A stretch of 64,000 bases of DNA, taken from assembly GCF_900112525.1 (NCBI RefSeq), contig NZ_FOMD01000003.1, positions 186,001 through 250,000 on the forward strand, read 5' to 3'. The stretch comes from Klenkia taihuensis. Its GTDB lineage: Bacteria > Actinomycetota > Actinomycetes > Mycobacteriales > Geodermatophilaceae. This document shows, piece after piece, positions 44,547 through 52,921 of this stretch; the stretch's first letter is position 1; the number at the start of each line of letters is the position of its first letter. The position numbers and the translations under genes were made by a program. Below the pieces are notes generated by a model. That model was not told the DNA's origin and made no database searches. It worked only from the letters and a program-made list of their open reading frames with translations.

Positions 44547-44846
44547 ATGGCCACCGACTACGACGCCCCACGACGCAACGAGGCCGACGAGCTCGGCGAG
44601 GACTCGCTGGAGGAGCTCAAGGCCCGCCGGGCCGAGGCGCAGTCCTCCTCGGTCGACGTCGACGAGACCGACTTCAACGAGGCGCTGGAGCTGCCCGGCG
44701 CCGACCTGTCCAACGAGGAGCTCACCGTCCGGGTGCTGCCGAAGCAGGAGGACGAGTTCACCTGCTCCAGCTGCTTCCTGGTGCACCACCGCAGCCGGCT
44801 GGCCAGCACCAAGGGCGACCGGCTGATCTGCCGCGACTGCGCCTGA
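44547..44846 (+). CDS. DUF4193 protein (small, zinc-binding)
   Basis: A 99-aa actinobacterial protein. It starts ATDYDAPRRNEADELGEDSL, has an acidic middle, and ends with a treble-clef-like finger FTCSSCFLVHHRSRLASTKG then LICRDCA (C-x2-C ... C-x2-C). It is strongly conserved near dut in actinobacteria with no known function. The ATG is preceded by gaagagggg 5-13 nt upstream, so this gene has a proper leader. Confidence 0.9.
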   Translation: MATDYDAPRRNEADELGEDSLEELKARRAEAQSSSVDVDETDFNEALELPGADLSNEELTVRVLPKQEDEFTCSSCFLVHHRSRLASTKGDRLICRDCA

Positions 44847-44863
44847 TCGACCCGGAGGCCACC

Positions 44864-45757
44864 GTGCAGGAGGAGCCGCGCACCGCACCGGCCCGGGACG
44901 TCCCGCGTCCCCGGCCGGTGGCCGAGGCCGTCGACGACACCGCCAGCCCGCTCGCGCGGGCGGCCCGGTCGGTCGCCGACGCGGTGGGCGGCCTCCTGGC
45001 CGACCGGCCCGCCGGCGAGGAGCCGCCGGGCAAGGGCGGCCGGGCCGGGGCGGTGCTGCGCGACGTCGTCACCGCCGTCGCGTCGGCGGCCCGCGCCGGC
45101 CGCGGTGACGGTGCCGACGACGCCGAGCGCGCCCCCGCCGGCGAGGAGGACCGCGGCGGCGGGTGGCGGCCGGGCACCGTGCTCACCGACCTGCTGCACG
45201 CCGCGGCGCCCCGGCTGCCGATCCGGGACGCCGCACGGCTGCGGGCGGCCTACCCCGGCATGGACACTGACGCCGTCGCCGACGCCCTGGTCACCCGCTA
45301 CGGCCGCATCACCGCCGGCATCGGTGCGGCCACCGGCGGGCTGACCGCCGCGCAGTGGTTCGCGCCGCCGTCGATGGTGGCGCTGCCGCTGGAGCTGGGC
45401 GCCGAGACCGTGCTGGTCGCCGCGGTCGAGGTGGTGCTTATCGGCGAGCTGCACGAGCTGCACGGCCGGCCCGCGCCCGGCGACGCCCGGGCCCGCGCGG
45501 CGGCCTACCTGACCAGCTGGACCCACCAGCGCGCCGTCGACACCGGCGACGGGGGCGGCGGCGGGCTGCTGGCCACCCTGGGTAGCGCCGGGGTGAACGC
45601 GCTGCGCCGCCGGGTCACCCGCCGGCTGGCCCGCAACGTCTCCTCGGCGGCGCCCATGCTGCTCGGCGCCGGCCTGGCGGCGCGCAGCAACCGGAAGGCG
45701 ACGTCCCAGCTCGCCGAGGCCGTGCTCGCCGACCTGCGCGCCCCCGGCCGGCACTAG
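44864..45757 (+). CDS. Conserved hypothetical, probable membrane-associated protein
   Basis: A 297-aa protein. Residues 1-95 are low-complexity and acidic/Ala-rich. Residues ~100-200 contain TVLTDLLHAAAPRLPIRDAA and hydrophobic stretches (GIGAATGGLTAAQWFAPPSM, LPLELGAETVLVAAVEVVLI). The C-terminal part is helical with an Arg-rich RRVTRRLARN and Gly/Ala-rich LLGAGLAARS. I do not recognise the family firmly. GTG 44864 has ggagg 5 nt upstream. It sits in the slot held by a membrane protein gene in mycobacteria. Confidence 0.7.
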   Translation: MQEEPRTAPARDVPRPRPVAEAVDDTASPLARAARSVADAVGGLLADRPAGEEPPGKGGRAGAVLRDVVTAVASAARAGRGDGADDAERAPAGEEDRGGGWRPGTVLTDLLHAAAPRLPIRDAARLRAAYPGMDTDAVADALVTRYGRITAGIGAATGGLTAAQWFAPPSMVALPLELGAETVLVAAVEVVLIGELHELHGRPAPGDARARAAAYLTSWTHQRAVDTGDGGGGGLLATLGSAGVNALRRRVTRRLARNVSSAAPMLLGAGLAARSNRKATSQLAEAVLADLRAPGRH

Positions 45758-45760
45758 CCT
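45755..45760 (+). promoter_or_regulatory. Leaderless -10 (TAGCCT) for dut
   Basis: TAGCCT ends 6 nt before GTG 45767, and its TAG is the stop codon of the preceding gene, the same arrangement as at 12829-12834. Confidence 0.5.
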
Positions 45761-45766
45761 CGGCCC

Positions 45767-46273
45767 GTGCCGTCCCCGTCCGCACCCCTCCCGGCCGCCG
45801 TGCCGGTGCCGGTCGTCCTCGCCGAGGGCGCCGTGGCGCCGTCCTACGCGCAGCCCGGTGACGCCGGGGCCGACCTGGCGCTGACCGAGGACCTCGAGCT
45901 GGCCCCGCACCAGCGGGCGCTGGTGGGCACCGGGGTGGCGGTGGCGATCCCCGAGGGGTACGCCGGGTTCGTGCACCCGCGCTCCGGCCTGGCCCACCGG
46001 GTGGGCCTGGGCATGGTCAACGCCCCGGGCACCATCGACGCGGGCTACCGGGGCGAGATCAAGGTCAACCTGGTCAACCACGACCCCGAGCGCACCATCC
46101 GGCTGCGCCGTGGCGACCGCATCGCCCAGCTGGTCGTGCAGCCGGTGGTGCAGGCGGAGTTCCGGCCGGTCGCGGAGCTGCCGGCCAGCGCGCGCGGCAC
46201 CGGCGGGCACGGCTCCACCGGCGGGTTCACCGCACCGACAGCGACACCGACGCAGACAGAGGGGCAGGCCTGA
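45767..46273 (+). CDS. dut: dUTP diphosphatase
   Basis: A 168-aa trimeric dUTPase that hydrolyses dUTP to dUMP and keeps uracil out of DNA. All five motifs are present: 1 [13 protein letters not shown], 2 HPRSGLAHR, 3 [15 protein letters not shown] (catalytic Asp), 4 [13 protein letters not shown], and 5 [12 protein letters not shown] (flexible C-terminal phosphate-binding tail). GTG 45767 has no ribosome site but a TAGCCT 6 nt before it. Confidence 0.96.
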   Translation: MPSPSAPLPAAVPVPVVLAEGAVAPSYAQPGDAGADLALTEDLELAPHQRALVGTGVAVAIPEGYAGFVHPRSGLAHRVGLGMVNAPGTIDAGYRGEIKVNLVNHDPERTIRLRRGDRIAQLVVQPVVQAEFRPVAELPASARGTGGHGSTGGFTAPTATPTQTEGQA

Positions 46274-46274
46274 C

Positions 46275-47012
46275 ATGCCGTTCGGACGACGGCGCAACCG
46301 GATCGAGCGCAGCGTGCGGGAGCGGGGCGTCCCCCCGGAGCCGCAGGTGCGCGAGCGGCCGCACGAGGAGACCACCGGCCCCTTCGACGAGACCGACGCG
46401 CCCGAGGACGGCGTGCAGCGCGTCGACCTCGGGTCGCTGCGGCTGCCCGCCGTCCCCGGCATGGAGCTGCGGGTCGACGTCAACCAGGCGCAGAAGGTGA
46501 TCGGCGCCAGCCTGCGCTCCGGCGACTCGCTGCTGCAGGTGTCGGCGTTCGCCGCGCCCCGCGCCGGGGGCATCTGGGAGGGCGTGCGCGCCGACCTGGT
46601 GACCAGCGCCCGGGGCCAGGGCGGCACGCTCACCGAGCAGGACGGGCCGTTCGGCCCCGAGCTGGCCGGCGTGGTCACCGCGGCCGCGCCGCCGCAGCCC
46701 GGGCAGACCGCCCCCGCGGCGCCGGTGCGGCGGGCCGCCCGGTTCATCGGCGTCGACGGCCCGCGGTGGTTCCTGCGCGGGATGATCTCCGGCCCCGCCG
46801 CGGAGACGCCCGAGGCGGGGAAGGCCCTGGAGGACGCGTTCCGGCGCATCGTCGTCGTCCGCGGCACCGAGCCGATGCCGGTGCGCGAGCAGCTGCCGAT
46901 GACGCTGCCCGCGCAGGCCGCCCAGCAGGTCGCCGCCCAGCAGGCGGCGCAGAAGGGTGTGGCGCAGCAGTCGGGGCCACCGGCGGGCACCGGTCCTACC
47001 CTGGAGGCGTGA
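46275..47012 (+). CDS. DUF3710 protein
   Basis: A 245-aa actinobacterial protein. The basic N-terminus PFGRRRNRIERSVRERG is followed by a beta-rich domain (LRLPAVPGMELRVDVNQAQK, GDSLLQVSAFAAPRAGGIWE, RFIGVDGPRWFLRGMISGPA) and a Gln/Ala-rich tail. It begins 1 bp after the dut stop and overlaps the OB-fold gene by 4 bp, so it belongs to the dut operon. Function unknown. Confidence 0.88.
   Translation: MPFGRRRNRIERSVRERGVPPEPQVRERPHEETTGPFDETDAPEDGVQRVDLGSLRLPAVPGMELRVDVNQAQKVIGASLRSGDSLLQVSAFAAPRAGGIWEGVRADLVTSARGQGGTLTEQDGPFGPELAGVVTAAAPPQPGQTAPAAPVRRAARFIGVDGPRWFLRGMISGPAAETPEAGKALEDAFRRIVVVRGTEPMPVREQLPMTLPAQAAQQVAAQQAAQKGVAQQSGPPAGTGPTLEA
46997..47002 (+). promoter_or_regulatory. Possible internal leaderless -10 (TACCCT) for the OB-fold gene
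   Basis: TACCCT ends 6 nt before GTG 47009. The intervening ggaggc might instead be a ribosome site for coupled translation, so this is ambiguous. Confidence 0.35.
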
Positions 47013-47386
47013 CCGAGACCCGTCCGAAGGGCTGGCTGGCCCAGAAGCTGGCCAAGCTGACCGCCGACGACCAGACGATCGACGCGCAGGAGCTGCAGTC
47101 CGACGTCGTCAGCTCCGGCTGCGAGCCGGTGAGCATGTGCCAGAAGGGCAAGGTCGTCGCGGTGACCGGCCGGCTCAAGTCGGTGGTCTACACCCCGCGG
47201 GAGACCGTGCCCACGCTGGAGGCCGAGCTGTTCGACGGCTCCGGCTCGGTCACGCTGGTGTGGCTGGGCCGCCGGCGCATCCCCGGCATCGAACCGGGCC
47301 GGTCGCTGACCGCCCGCGGCCGGTTCGCCTCCTTCGAGGGGCGCAAGGTCATCTACAACCCCTGGTACGAGCTGAGCGCCGGGTGA
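47009..47386 (+). CDS. OB-fold nucleic acid-binding protein
   Basis: A 125-aa single OB-fold domain: GKVVAVTGRLKSVVY, LEAELFDGSGSVTLVWLGRR and LTARGRFASFEGRKVIYNPW form the five-strand barrel of the tRNA-anti/RecG-wedge type. It may bind single-stranded DNA or RNA. It is embedded in the dut-DUF3710-OB-DUF3159 operon with GTGA overlaps at both ends, the same order as in mycobacteria. Confidence 0.88.
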   Translation: MTETRPKGWLAQKLAKLTADDQTIDAQELQSDVVSSGCEPVSMCQKGKVVAVTGRLKSVVYTPRETVPTLEAELFDGSGSVTLVWLGRRRIPGIEPGRSLTARGRFASFEGRKVIYNPWYELSAG

Positions 47387-48165
47387 GCTCTGCGCAGGGG
47401 CGCAAGCCGGTCTCCTTCGACCGGCACCTGGTGCTGGAGCAGCTCGGCGGCTGGCGCGGGATGGTCGACGTCTCGCTGCCCACCGTGGCCTTCGTCGTCG
47501 CCAACGGGATCGGCGGGCTCACCGTCGGCATCTGGGCCGCCCTGGTCGCCGCGGTCCTGGTGTTCGGGCTGCGGCTGCTGCGCAAGGAGAGCGTGCAGCA
47601 GGCGGTCAGCGGGCTGATCGGCGTCGCGATCGCCGTCGCCATCGCGCGCGCCTCCGGCGAGGCCCGGGACTTCTTCGTGCTCGGCCTGGTGCGCAACGCC
47701 GCGCTCGGCGTCGTCCTGCTGGGGTCGGTGCTGGTGCGCTGGCCCCTGGTCGGCGTCGCGGCGGAGTTCCTGGCGCCCAGCCACCTGGGCTCGATGGCCG
47801 ACCACAGCGTGGGGGGCAAGCTCGCGGGGCGGCTGCGCGCCCGCGGGGCGGCCGTCGTCGAGGCGGCCGAGCAGGCCGCCGGGCCCGACGAGGGGACGGC
47901 GGCCGAGCGGGAGCCGGACGCCGCCCCGGAGCGGCACTGGCGCGACGACCGGCGGGTGCTGCGCGCCTACACCTGGCTGACCGTGCTGTGGGCGGGCACG
48001 TTCCTGGTCCGCTTCGCCGTGCAGGGCGTCCTGTACTGGCAGGACCAGGTCACCCTGCTGGGCACCATGTCGGTGGTGCTGGGCCTGCCGGTCACCGGCG
48101 CGGCGCTGGTGGTCACGCTGTGGGTGGTGGCGCGGCTGCACCGCCACCGCACGGCCGACAGCTAG
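47383..48165 (+). CDS. DUF3159 membrane protein
   Basis: A 260-aa membrane protein. The N-terminal segment is VLEQLGGWRGMVDVSLPTVA (family signature), with about five to six membrane segments (GLTVGIWAALVAAVLVFGLR, AVSGLIGVAIAVAIARAS, VRNAALGVVLLGSVLVRWPL, and two near the C-terminus). A charged loop (residues ~160-190) separates two halves. Function unknown; the ordered operon suggests a link to the potassium or nucleic-acid genes next to it. The stop shares CTAG with the convergent TrkA-type gene. Confidence 0.87.
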   Translation: MSSAQGRKPVSFDRHLVLEQLGGWRGMVDVSLPTVAFVVANGIGGLTVGIWAALVAAVLVFGLRLLRKESVQQAVSGLIGVAIAVAIARASGEARDFFVLGLVRNAALGVVLLGSVLVRWPLVGVAAEFLAPSHLGSMADHSVGGKLAGRLRARGAAVVEAAEQAAGPDEGTAAEREPDAAPERHWRDDRRVLRAYTWLTVLWAGTFLVRFAVQGVLYWQDQVTLLGTMSVVLGLPVTGAALVVTLWVVARLHRHRTADS

Positions 48166-48827
48166 GCCGGCCTCCCGGAGAGGACCTCCTGCAGCTCCTC
48201 CTCGACGTCGCCGTGCATGACGAACAGCAGCTCGTCGCCGGCCTCGAGCGGCTCGTCGGGGGAGGGCGTGATGACCCGCTCGCCGCGCAGGATGGCGGTG
48301 AGCACTGTCTCCCGCGGCAGCGGCACGTCGCGCAGCGCTCGGCCCACCCAGGGGGTGTCCTCGGCGAGGGTGATCTCGGTGAGGTTGGCCGCGCCCTTGC
48401 GGAAGCTCATCAGCCGGACGACGTCGCCCACCGTCACCGCCTCCTCGACCAGCGCGGCCAGCACCCGCGGGGTGGAGACGGCGACGTCGACCCCCCACGC
48501 CTCGGTGTAGAGCCACTCGTTGCGCGGGTCCTTGACCCGGGCGACGACGCGGTTGACCGCGAACTCCGTCTTGGCCAGCAGCGAGACGACCAGGTTGGCC
48601 TTGTCGTCGCCGGTGGCGGCGATGACGACGTCGCAGGTCGCCAGCTGCGCCTCCTCGAGCGCGGTGACCTCGCAGGCGTCGGCCTGCACCCACTCGGCGC
48701 CCGGCACGGCCTTGGCGCGCACCTTCGAGGCGTTCTTCTCGATGAGCATGACGGCGTGGCCGTTGCCCAGCAGCTCCCCGGCGATCGAGCGCCCCACGGC
48801 GCCGGCCCCCACGATGGCGACCCGCAT
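48162..48827 (-). CDS. ceoC: TrkA-family potassium uptake regulator (RCK), second copy
   Basis: A 221-aa protein with an RCK_N Rossmann domain (VAIVGAGAVGRSIAGELLGN, dinucleotide-binding GxGxxG) and an RCK_C domain from about 140 (ITLAEDTPWVGRALRDVPLP, EPLEAGDELLFVMHGD). It gates or regulates a potassium transporter by binding nucleotide. Its ATG overlaps the TGA of the upstream ceoB gene (TGATG), so both are co-translated. It keeps both domains but has no membrane part. Confidence 0.91.
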   Translation of the reverse strand: MRVAIVGAGAVGRSIAGELLGNGHAVMLIEKNASKVRAKAVPGAEWVQADACEVTALEEAQLATCDVVIAATGDDKANLVVSLLAKTEFAVNRVVARVKDPRNEWLYTEAWGVDVAVSTPRVLAALVEEAVTVGDVVRLMSFRKGAANLTEITLAEDTPWVGRALRDVPLPRETVLTAILRGERVITPSPDEPLEAGDELLFVMHGDVEEELQEVLSGRPA

Positions 48828-49495
48828 CAGTGGTGCCCTCCTTCGGGTGCGTTCTCCACGACGTCGTGCACGGCGGTGGCGATCTCGTCGGTGGCCGCGA
48901 CCACCAGGTGGTCCCCGGCCTGCAGCACGGTGCCCGAGTGCGGCAGCTGCGCCTCGCCGAAGCGGACCAGCCAGGCCGCCCGGGCGCCGGAGGCGCGCTC
49001 GAGCTCCTTGAGCGGCCGGCCGACCCAGCCGTCGGTGACGGTGACCCGCATGAGCAGCACGGTGCCGGTCGGCTCGCGCCAGATCTCGGTGACCTTGACG
49101 CTGAGCAGCTCGCGCATCAGCCGGTTCACCGTCCACGGCACGGTGGCGACGCTGGGGATGCCCATCCGCTCGTAGACCTCGGCGCGCTTGGAGTCGTAGA
49201 TGCGGGCCACGACGTGCTCGACGCCGAAGGTCTCCCGCGCCACCCGGGCGCTGATGATGTTGGAGTTGTCGCCGCTGCTCACCGCGGCGAAGGCGCCGGC
49301 GGAGTCGATGCCGGCGTCCAGCAGCACCTGCCGGTCGAAGCCGAGGCCGGTGACCTGGCGGCCGTTGAACTCCGGGCCCAGCCGGCGGAAGGCCTCGGCG
49401 TTCTGGTCGATGACCGCGACGCTGTGCCCGATCTTCTCCAGCTTGCGCGCGATGGCCGATCCGACCCGGCCGCAGCCCATGACGACCACGTGCAC
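48827..49495 (-). CDS. ceoB: TrkA-family potassium uptake regulator (RCK), first copy
   Basis: A 222-aa RCK protein: VVVMGCGRVGSAIARKLEKI nucleotide-binding motif, SSGDNSNIISARVARETFGV, then an RCK_C domain (LLMRVTVTDGWVGRPLKELE, LQAGDHLVVAATDEIATAV). It pairs with the second TrkA-type protein, as ceoB/ceoC in mycobacteria, and is divergent from the KimA-like transporter, its likely partner. ATG 49495. Confidence 0.92.
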   Translation of the reverse strand: MHVVVMGCGRVGSAIARKLEKIGHSVAVIDQNAEAFRRLGPEFNGRQVTGLGFDRQVLLDAGIDSAGAFAAVSSGDNSNIISARVARETFGVEHVVARIYDSKRAEVYERMGIPSVATVPWTVNRLMRELLSVKVTEIWREPTGTVLLMRVTVTDGWVGRPLKELERASGARAAWLVRFGEAQLPHSGTVLQAGDHLVVAATDEIATAVHDVVENAPEGGHH

Positions 49496-49571
49496 GTGCG
49501 CTCCTGCGGGGTCCAGCCGCCCGGCGCGGACCGCCGTGGCGTACAGGCCGCGAAGCTACACGTGTGCGCGA

Positions 49572-49610
49572 CCCCACCGGCGCGGACGCGGTGGGGGCCT
49601 CCCGCGTCCG
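49572..49610. repeat. Two overlapping inverted repeats upstream of the transporter gene
   Basis: Repeat 1: ccccaccg (49572-49579) and cggtgggg (49589-49596). Repeat 2: cggacgcg (49583-49590) and cgcgtccg (49603-49610). They share bases 49589-49590 so only one can form at a time. They sit directly upstream of the TACCAT -10, so are more likely a protein-binding site than an RNA switch. Confidence 0.45.
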
Positions 49611-49616
49611 TACCAT
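49611..49616 (+). promoter_or_regulatory. Leaderless -10 (TACCAT) for the KimA-like transporter
   Basis: TACCAT ends 6 nt before GTG 49623, with no ribosome site between. With a leader this short a riboswitch in front of the gene is not possible from this promoter. Confidence 0.5.
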
Positions 49617-49622
49617 CGCCGC

Positions 49623-51653
49623 GTGCCTTCGCTGTCCGACCTCGGGCAACTCCCCAAGCGCCTCGTGCTCGGCCGCCCGGTCCGCAGCGACAAGGCCGGG
49701 GAGTCCCTCCTGCCCAAGCGGCTGGCGCTGCCGATCTTCGCCAGCGACCCGCTCTCCTCCGTGGCCTACGCCACCCAGGAGATCCTGATCGTGCTGACCC
49801 TGGCGGGGACGGCGTTCCTCTTCCTGGCGCCGTGGCTGGCGGTGGCCGTCGTCCTGCTGCTGGTCGTGGTCGTGCTGTCCTACCGCCAGGTGGTGCACGC
49901 CTACCCCTCCGGCGGCGGGGACTACGAGGTGGCGGCGAAGAACCACGGCCGGTTCGCCTCGCTGGTGGTGGCCAGCGCGCTGCTCACCGACTACGTGATG
50001 ACGGTGGCGGTGTCGGTCGCCTCGGGCACCGACAACATCATCTCGGCGTTCCCGCAGCTGGCCGAGCACCGGGTGCTCATCGCCGTCGGGCTGGTGGCCT
50101 TCCTGGCCGGGGCGAACCTGCGGGGCCTGCGGGAGTCGGGCAAGGGCTTCGCGGTCCCCACCTACCTGTTCGTGGCCGGGATCCTGGTCATGGTGGTGAC
50201 CGGGTTCGTCCGGTACTTCTTCACCGACGCCTCCCTGGTCGCCGAGAGTGCCGGGTACTCGATCACCCCCGAGCCGGAGTACGGCGACCTGGCCGGGGTG
50301 GCCCTGCTGTTCTTCGTGCTGCGTGCGTTCGCCTCGGGCTGCACCGCGCTGACCGGGGTCGAGGCCATCGCCAACGGCGTGCCCGCCTTCCGGCCGCCGA
50401 AGTCGAAGAACGCCGCGACCACCCTGGCGCTCATGGGCGGCATCGCCGCCGCCATGTTCGCCGGGGTCACCGCGCTGGCGCTGTTCGCGAACGTCAAGTA
50501 CGCCGAGTTCCCCTGCGACCTCGAGGGGTTCGCCGACTGCGAGACCCAGCCGCAGCGCACCGTCATCGCGCAGGTGGCCAGCGCGGTGTTCGGCGGGGAC
50601 AGCTCGGTGGGCTTCTTCTACATCCAGGCGACCACGGCGCTGGTGCTCATCCTCGCGGCCAACACCGCGTTCAACGGCTTCCCGCTGCTGGGCTCGGTGC
50701 TCGCGCAGGACCGCTACATGCCCAAGCAGCTGCACACCCGGGGCGACAAGCTGGTCTACAGCAACGGCATCCTGCTGCTGGCCGGGTTCGCCGTGGTGAT
50801 GATCGTGGCCTTCGAGGCCGACTCCACCCGGCTCATCCAGCTCTACATCGTCGGGGTGTTCACCAGCTTCACCATCGGCCAGTGGGGCATGGTCCGGCAC
50901 TGGAACCGGGAGATGAAGCTGGTCGAGGGCGCCGAGCGGGCCCGGATGCGGCGCTCCCAGGTGATCAACGCCCTGGGCGGGTCGATCACCACGATCGTGC
51001 TGGTGATCATCGTGCTCACCAAGTTCACCCGCGGCGCCTGGATCGTGCTGGTCGCGATGCCGTTCATCTACCTGCTGATGCGGCAGATCAACCGGCACTA
51101 CACCCACGTCGCCGACCAGCTGGTGCCCAGCGGCGACTCCCGCACGCTGCCCGCGAAGGTGCACGCGGTCGTGCTGGTCAACAAGGTGCACAAGCCGACG
51201 CTGCGGGCGCTGGCCTTCGCCCGCGCGACCCGGCCCGACCAGCTCACCGCGCTCACCGTCAACGTCGACGAGGCCGACACCCGCGCGCTGCAGGCCGACT
51301 GGGAGCGCTACGACATCCCGGTGGCGCTGACCGTGCTGGAGTCGCCCTACCGGGAGATCACCCGGCCGGTCGTCGACTTCGTCAAGGACATCCGCCGGGA
51401 CAGCCCGCGCGAGCTCGTGGTGGTCTTCGTGCCGCAGTACGTGGTCGGCCACTGGTGGGAGAACGTGCTGCACAACCAGAGCGCGCTGCGGCTGCGCACC
51501 CGCCTGCAGTTCCAGCCCGGCGTCATGATCACCACCGTGCCGTGGCAGCTCGAGGGCTCCCGCGACCGCGAGGAGGTGCTGCTGCGCCAGCCCGAGGGCC
51601 CGGCCCCCGGTGACCTGCGCCGCGGCTTCGCGGAGGACCCTGGCGAGAGATGA
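49623..51653 (+). CDS. APC-family potassium transporter (KimA-like)
   Basis: A 676-aa membrane protein. The N-terminus LPIFASDPLSSVAYATQEIL is the KimA/APC helix-1 signature, YPSGGGDYEVAAKNHGRFAS and RAFASGCTALTGVEAIANGV are helix-3 and helix-6 regions. About 12 membrane segments end near residue 490. A ~180-residue cytosolic C-terminal domain (KVHAVVLVNKVHKPTLRALA, ADWERYDIPVALTVLESPYR) resembles the USP-like domain of KimA. Divergent from two TrkA/RCK genes, so it likely imports K+ and may be controlled by nucleotides. It overlaps the methyltransferase gene by 4 bp. Confidence 0.82.
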   Translation: MPSLSDLGQLPKRLVLGRPVRSDKAGESLLPKRLALPIFASDPLSSVAYATQEILIVLTLAGTAFLFLAPWLAVAVVLLLVVVVLSYRQVVHAYPSGGGDYEVAAKNHGRFASLVVASALLTDYVMTVAVSVASGTDNIISAFPQLAEHRVLIAVGLVAFLAGANLRGLRESGKGFAVPTYLFVAGILVMVVTGFVRYFFTDASLVAESAGYSITPEPEYGDLAGVALLFFVLRAFASGCTALTGVEAIANGVPAFRPPKSKNAATTLALMGGIAAAMFAGVTALALFANVKYAEFPCDLEGFADCETQPQRTVIAQVASAVFGGDSSVGFFYIQATTALVLILAANTAFNGFPLLGSVLAQDRYMPKQLHTRGDKLVYSNGILLLAGFAVVMIVAFEADSTRLIQLYIVGVFTSFTIGQWGMVRHWNREMKLVEGAERARMRRSQVINALGGSITTIVLVIIVLTKFTRGAWIVLVAMPFIYLLMRQINRHYTHVADQLVPSGDSRTLPAKVHAVVLVNKVHKPTLRALAFARATRPDQLTALTVNVDEADTRALQADWERYDIPVALTVLESPYREITRPVVDFVKDIRRDSPRELVVVFVPQYVVGHWWENVLHNQSALRLRTRLQFQPGVMITTVPWQLEGSRDREEVLLRQPEGPAPGDLRRGFAEDPGER

Positions 51654-52921
51654 GCGACGACGGCGGTACCTGGGTCGGGCAGCGGTTCGAGGTGACCGTC
51701 GGGCCGGTCGCGCACGGCGGGCACTGCGTGGCCCGGCACGAGGGCCGGGTGGTCTTCGTCCGGCACGCCCTGCCCGGCGAGCGGGTCGTCGTGGCCGTCA
51801 CCGAGGACCGGCACGCCGGCTACTGCCGCGCCGACGCCGTCGAGGTGCTCGACGCCAGCCCCGACCGGGTGCAGCGGCCCTGCCCCGCGTCCGGCCCGGG
51901 GCGCTGCGGGGGCTGCGACTGGCAGCACGTCGACCCCGCCGCGCAGCGCCGGCTCAAGGCCGACGTGGTCACTGAGCAGTTCGCCCGGCTGGCCGGGATG
52001 GACGTCGCCCTCGACGTCGAGGAGCTGCCCGGCGGCCCGCTGCGGTGGCGCTCCCGCGCCCGGTTCGCCGTCGACCGGTCCGGGCGCCCGGGTCTGCGCC
52101 CGCACCGCTCCCGCGACGTCGTCGTCCTCGAGGACTGCCCGATCACCGTCGAGCCCGCGGTCGAGGCGGTGCTGGGTCGCCGGTGGGACGGCGCCGGGGC
52201 GGTCGACGTCGCGGTCGACTCCGTCGGCGGGGTGACGACCACCGTGCTGGACCGGCGTGGGCACGCCCGCTCCACCAAGGTGGCCCGGCCGACCGGGGCC
52301 GGGGCCACCGGGTCGCGCGCGGAGCGCAAGGCCTGGCACCGCGACTGGCAGGTCGAGGGCACCGGCTTCTGGCAGGTGCACCCCGCCGCGGCCGACGCCC
52401 TGGTCGGCGCGGTGGCCGGGTTCGTCGGCGTCCGGCCGGGGGAGCGGGTGCTCGACCTGTACGCCGGCGCGGGCCTGTTCGGCGGGTCGCTGGCCGCCGG
52501 GGTCGGCACCGGTGGCCAGGTGGTGTGCGTGGAGGCCGACGCCGGGGCGTGCGCGGCCGCCGCGGACAACCTGGCCGACCTGCCGCAGGCCGAGGTGTGG
52601 CAGGGCGACGTCGACGGCGAGGGCCTCAGCGGGCTGCTCGCCGAGCTGGACGGCCCGCCCGACGTCGTCGTCCTCGACCCGCCCCGCTCGGGCGCCGGCC
52701 GCGAGGTCAGCACGGTGCTGGCCGCCTCCGGGGCCCGCGCGGTGGCCTACGTGGCGTGCGACCCTGCGTCGCTGGCCCGCGACGTCGCGGTGTTCGCCGC
52801 GGCCGGCTGGCGGCTGGCCGGGCTGCGCGCCTACGACGCCTTCCCCATGACGGCGCACGTGGAGTGCGTCGCCCTGCTGGTGCCCGGTGATCAGCCGGTG
52901 GCCAGCCCCGAGAGGTCGTAG
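51650..52921 (+). CDS. TRAM-domain RNA (uracil-C5) methyltransferase, TrmA/RumA family
   Basis: A 423-aa SAM-dependent enzyme making 5-methyluridine in rRNA or tRNA. N-terminal TRAM domain (VGQRFEVTVGPVAHGGHCVA). The 4Fe-4S ligands are C78, C86, C89 and C163 (CPASGPGRCGGCDW and LEDCPI). The SAM site is VLDLYAGAGLFGGSLAAGVG, with DPPRSGAGRE and the catalytic Cys in YVACDPASLARD near the C-terminus. It starts in an ATGA overlap with the transporter gene, an order also seen in mycobacteria. Which uridine is modified is not known. Confidence 0.9.
   Translation: MSDDGGTWVGQRFEVTVGPVAHGGHCVARHEGRVVFVRHALPGERVVVAVTEDRHAGYCRADAVEVLDASPDRVQRPCPASGPGRCGGCDWQHVDPAAQRRLKADVVTEQFARLAGMDVALDVEELPGGPLRWRSRARFAVDRSGRPGLRPHRSRDVVVLEDCPITVEPAVEAVLGRRWDGAGAVDVAVDSVGGVTTTVLDRRGHARSTKVARPTGAGATGSRAERKAWHRDWQVEGTGFWQVHPAAADALVGAVAGFVGVRPGERVLDLYAGAGLFGGSLAAGVGTGGQVVCVEADAGACAAAADNLADLPQAEVWQGDVDGEGLSGLLAELDGPPDVVVLDPPRSGAGREVSTVLAASGARAVAYVACDPASLARDVAVFAAAGWRLAGLRAYDAFPMTAHVECVALLVPGDQPVASPERS

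Noticed and set aside
49496-49622. A c-di-AMP (ydaO-type) riboswitch in front of the KimA-like gene
   Set aside because: The gap is only 127 bp, no conserved riboswitch motifs are visible, and the likely promoter gives a leaderless message.
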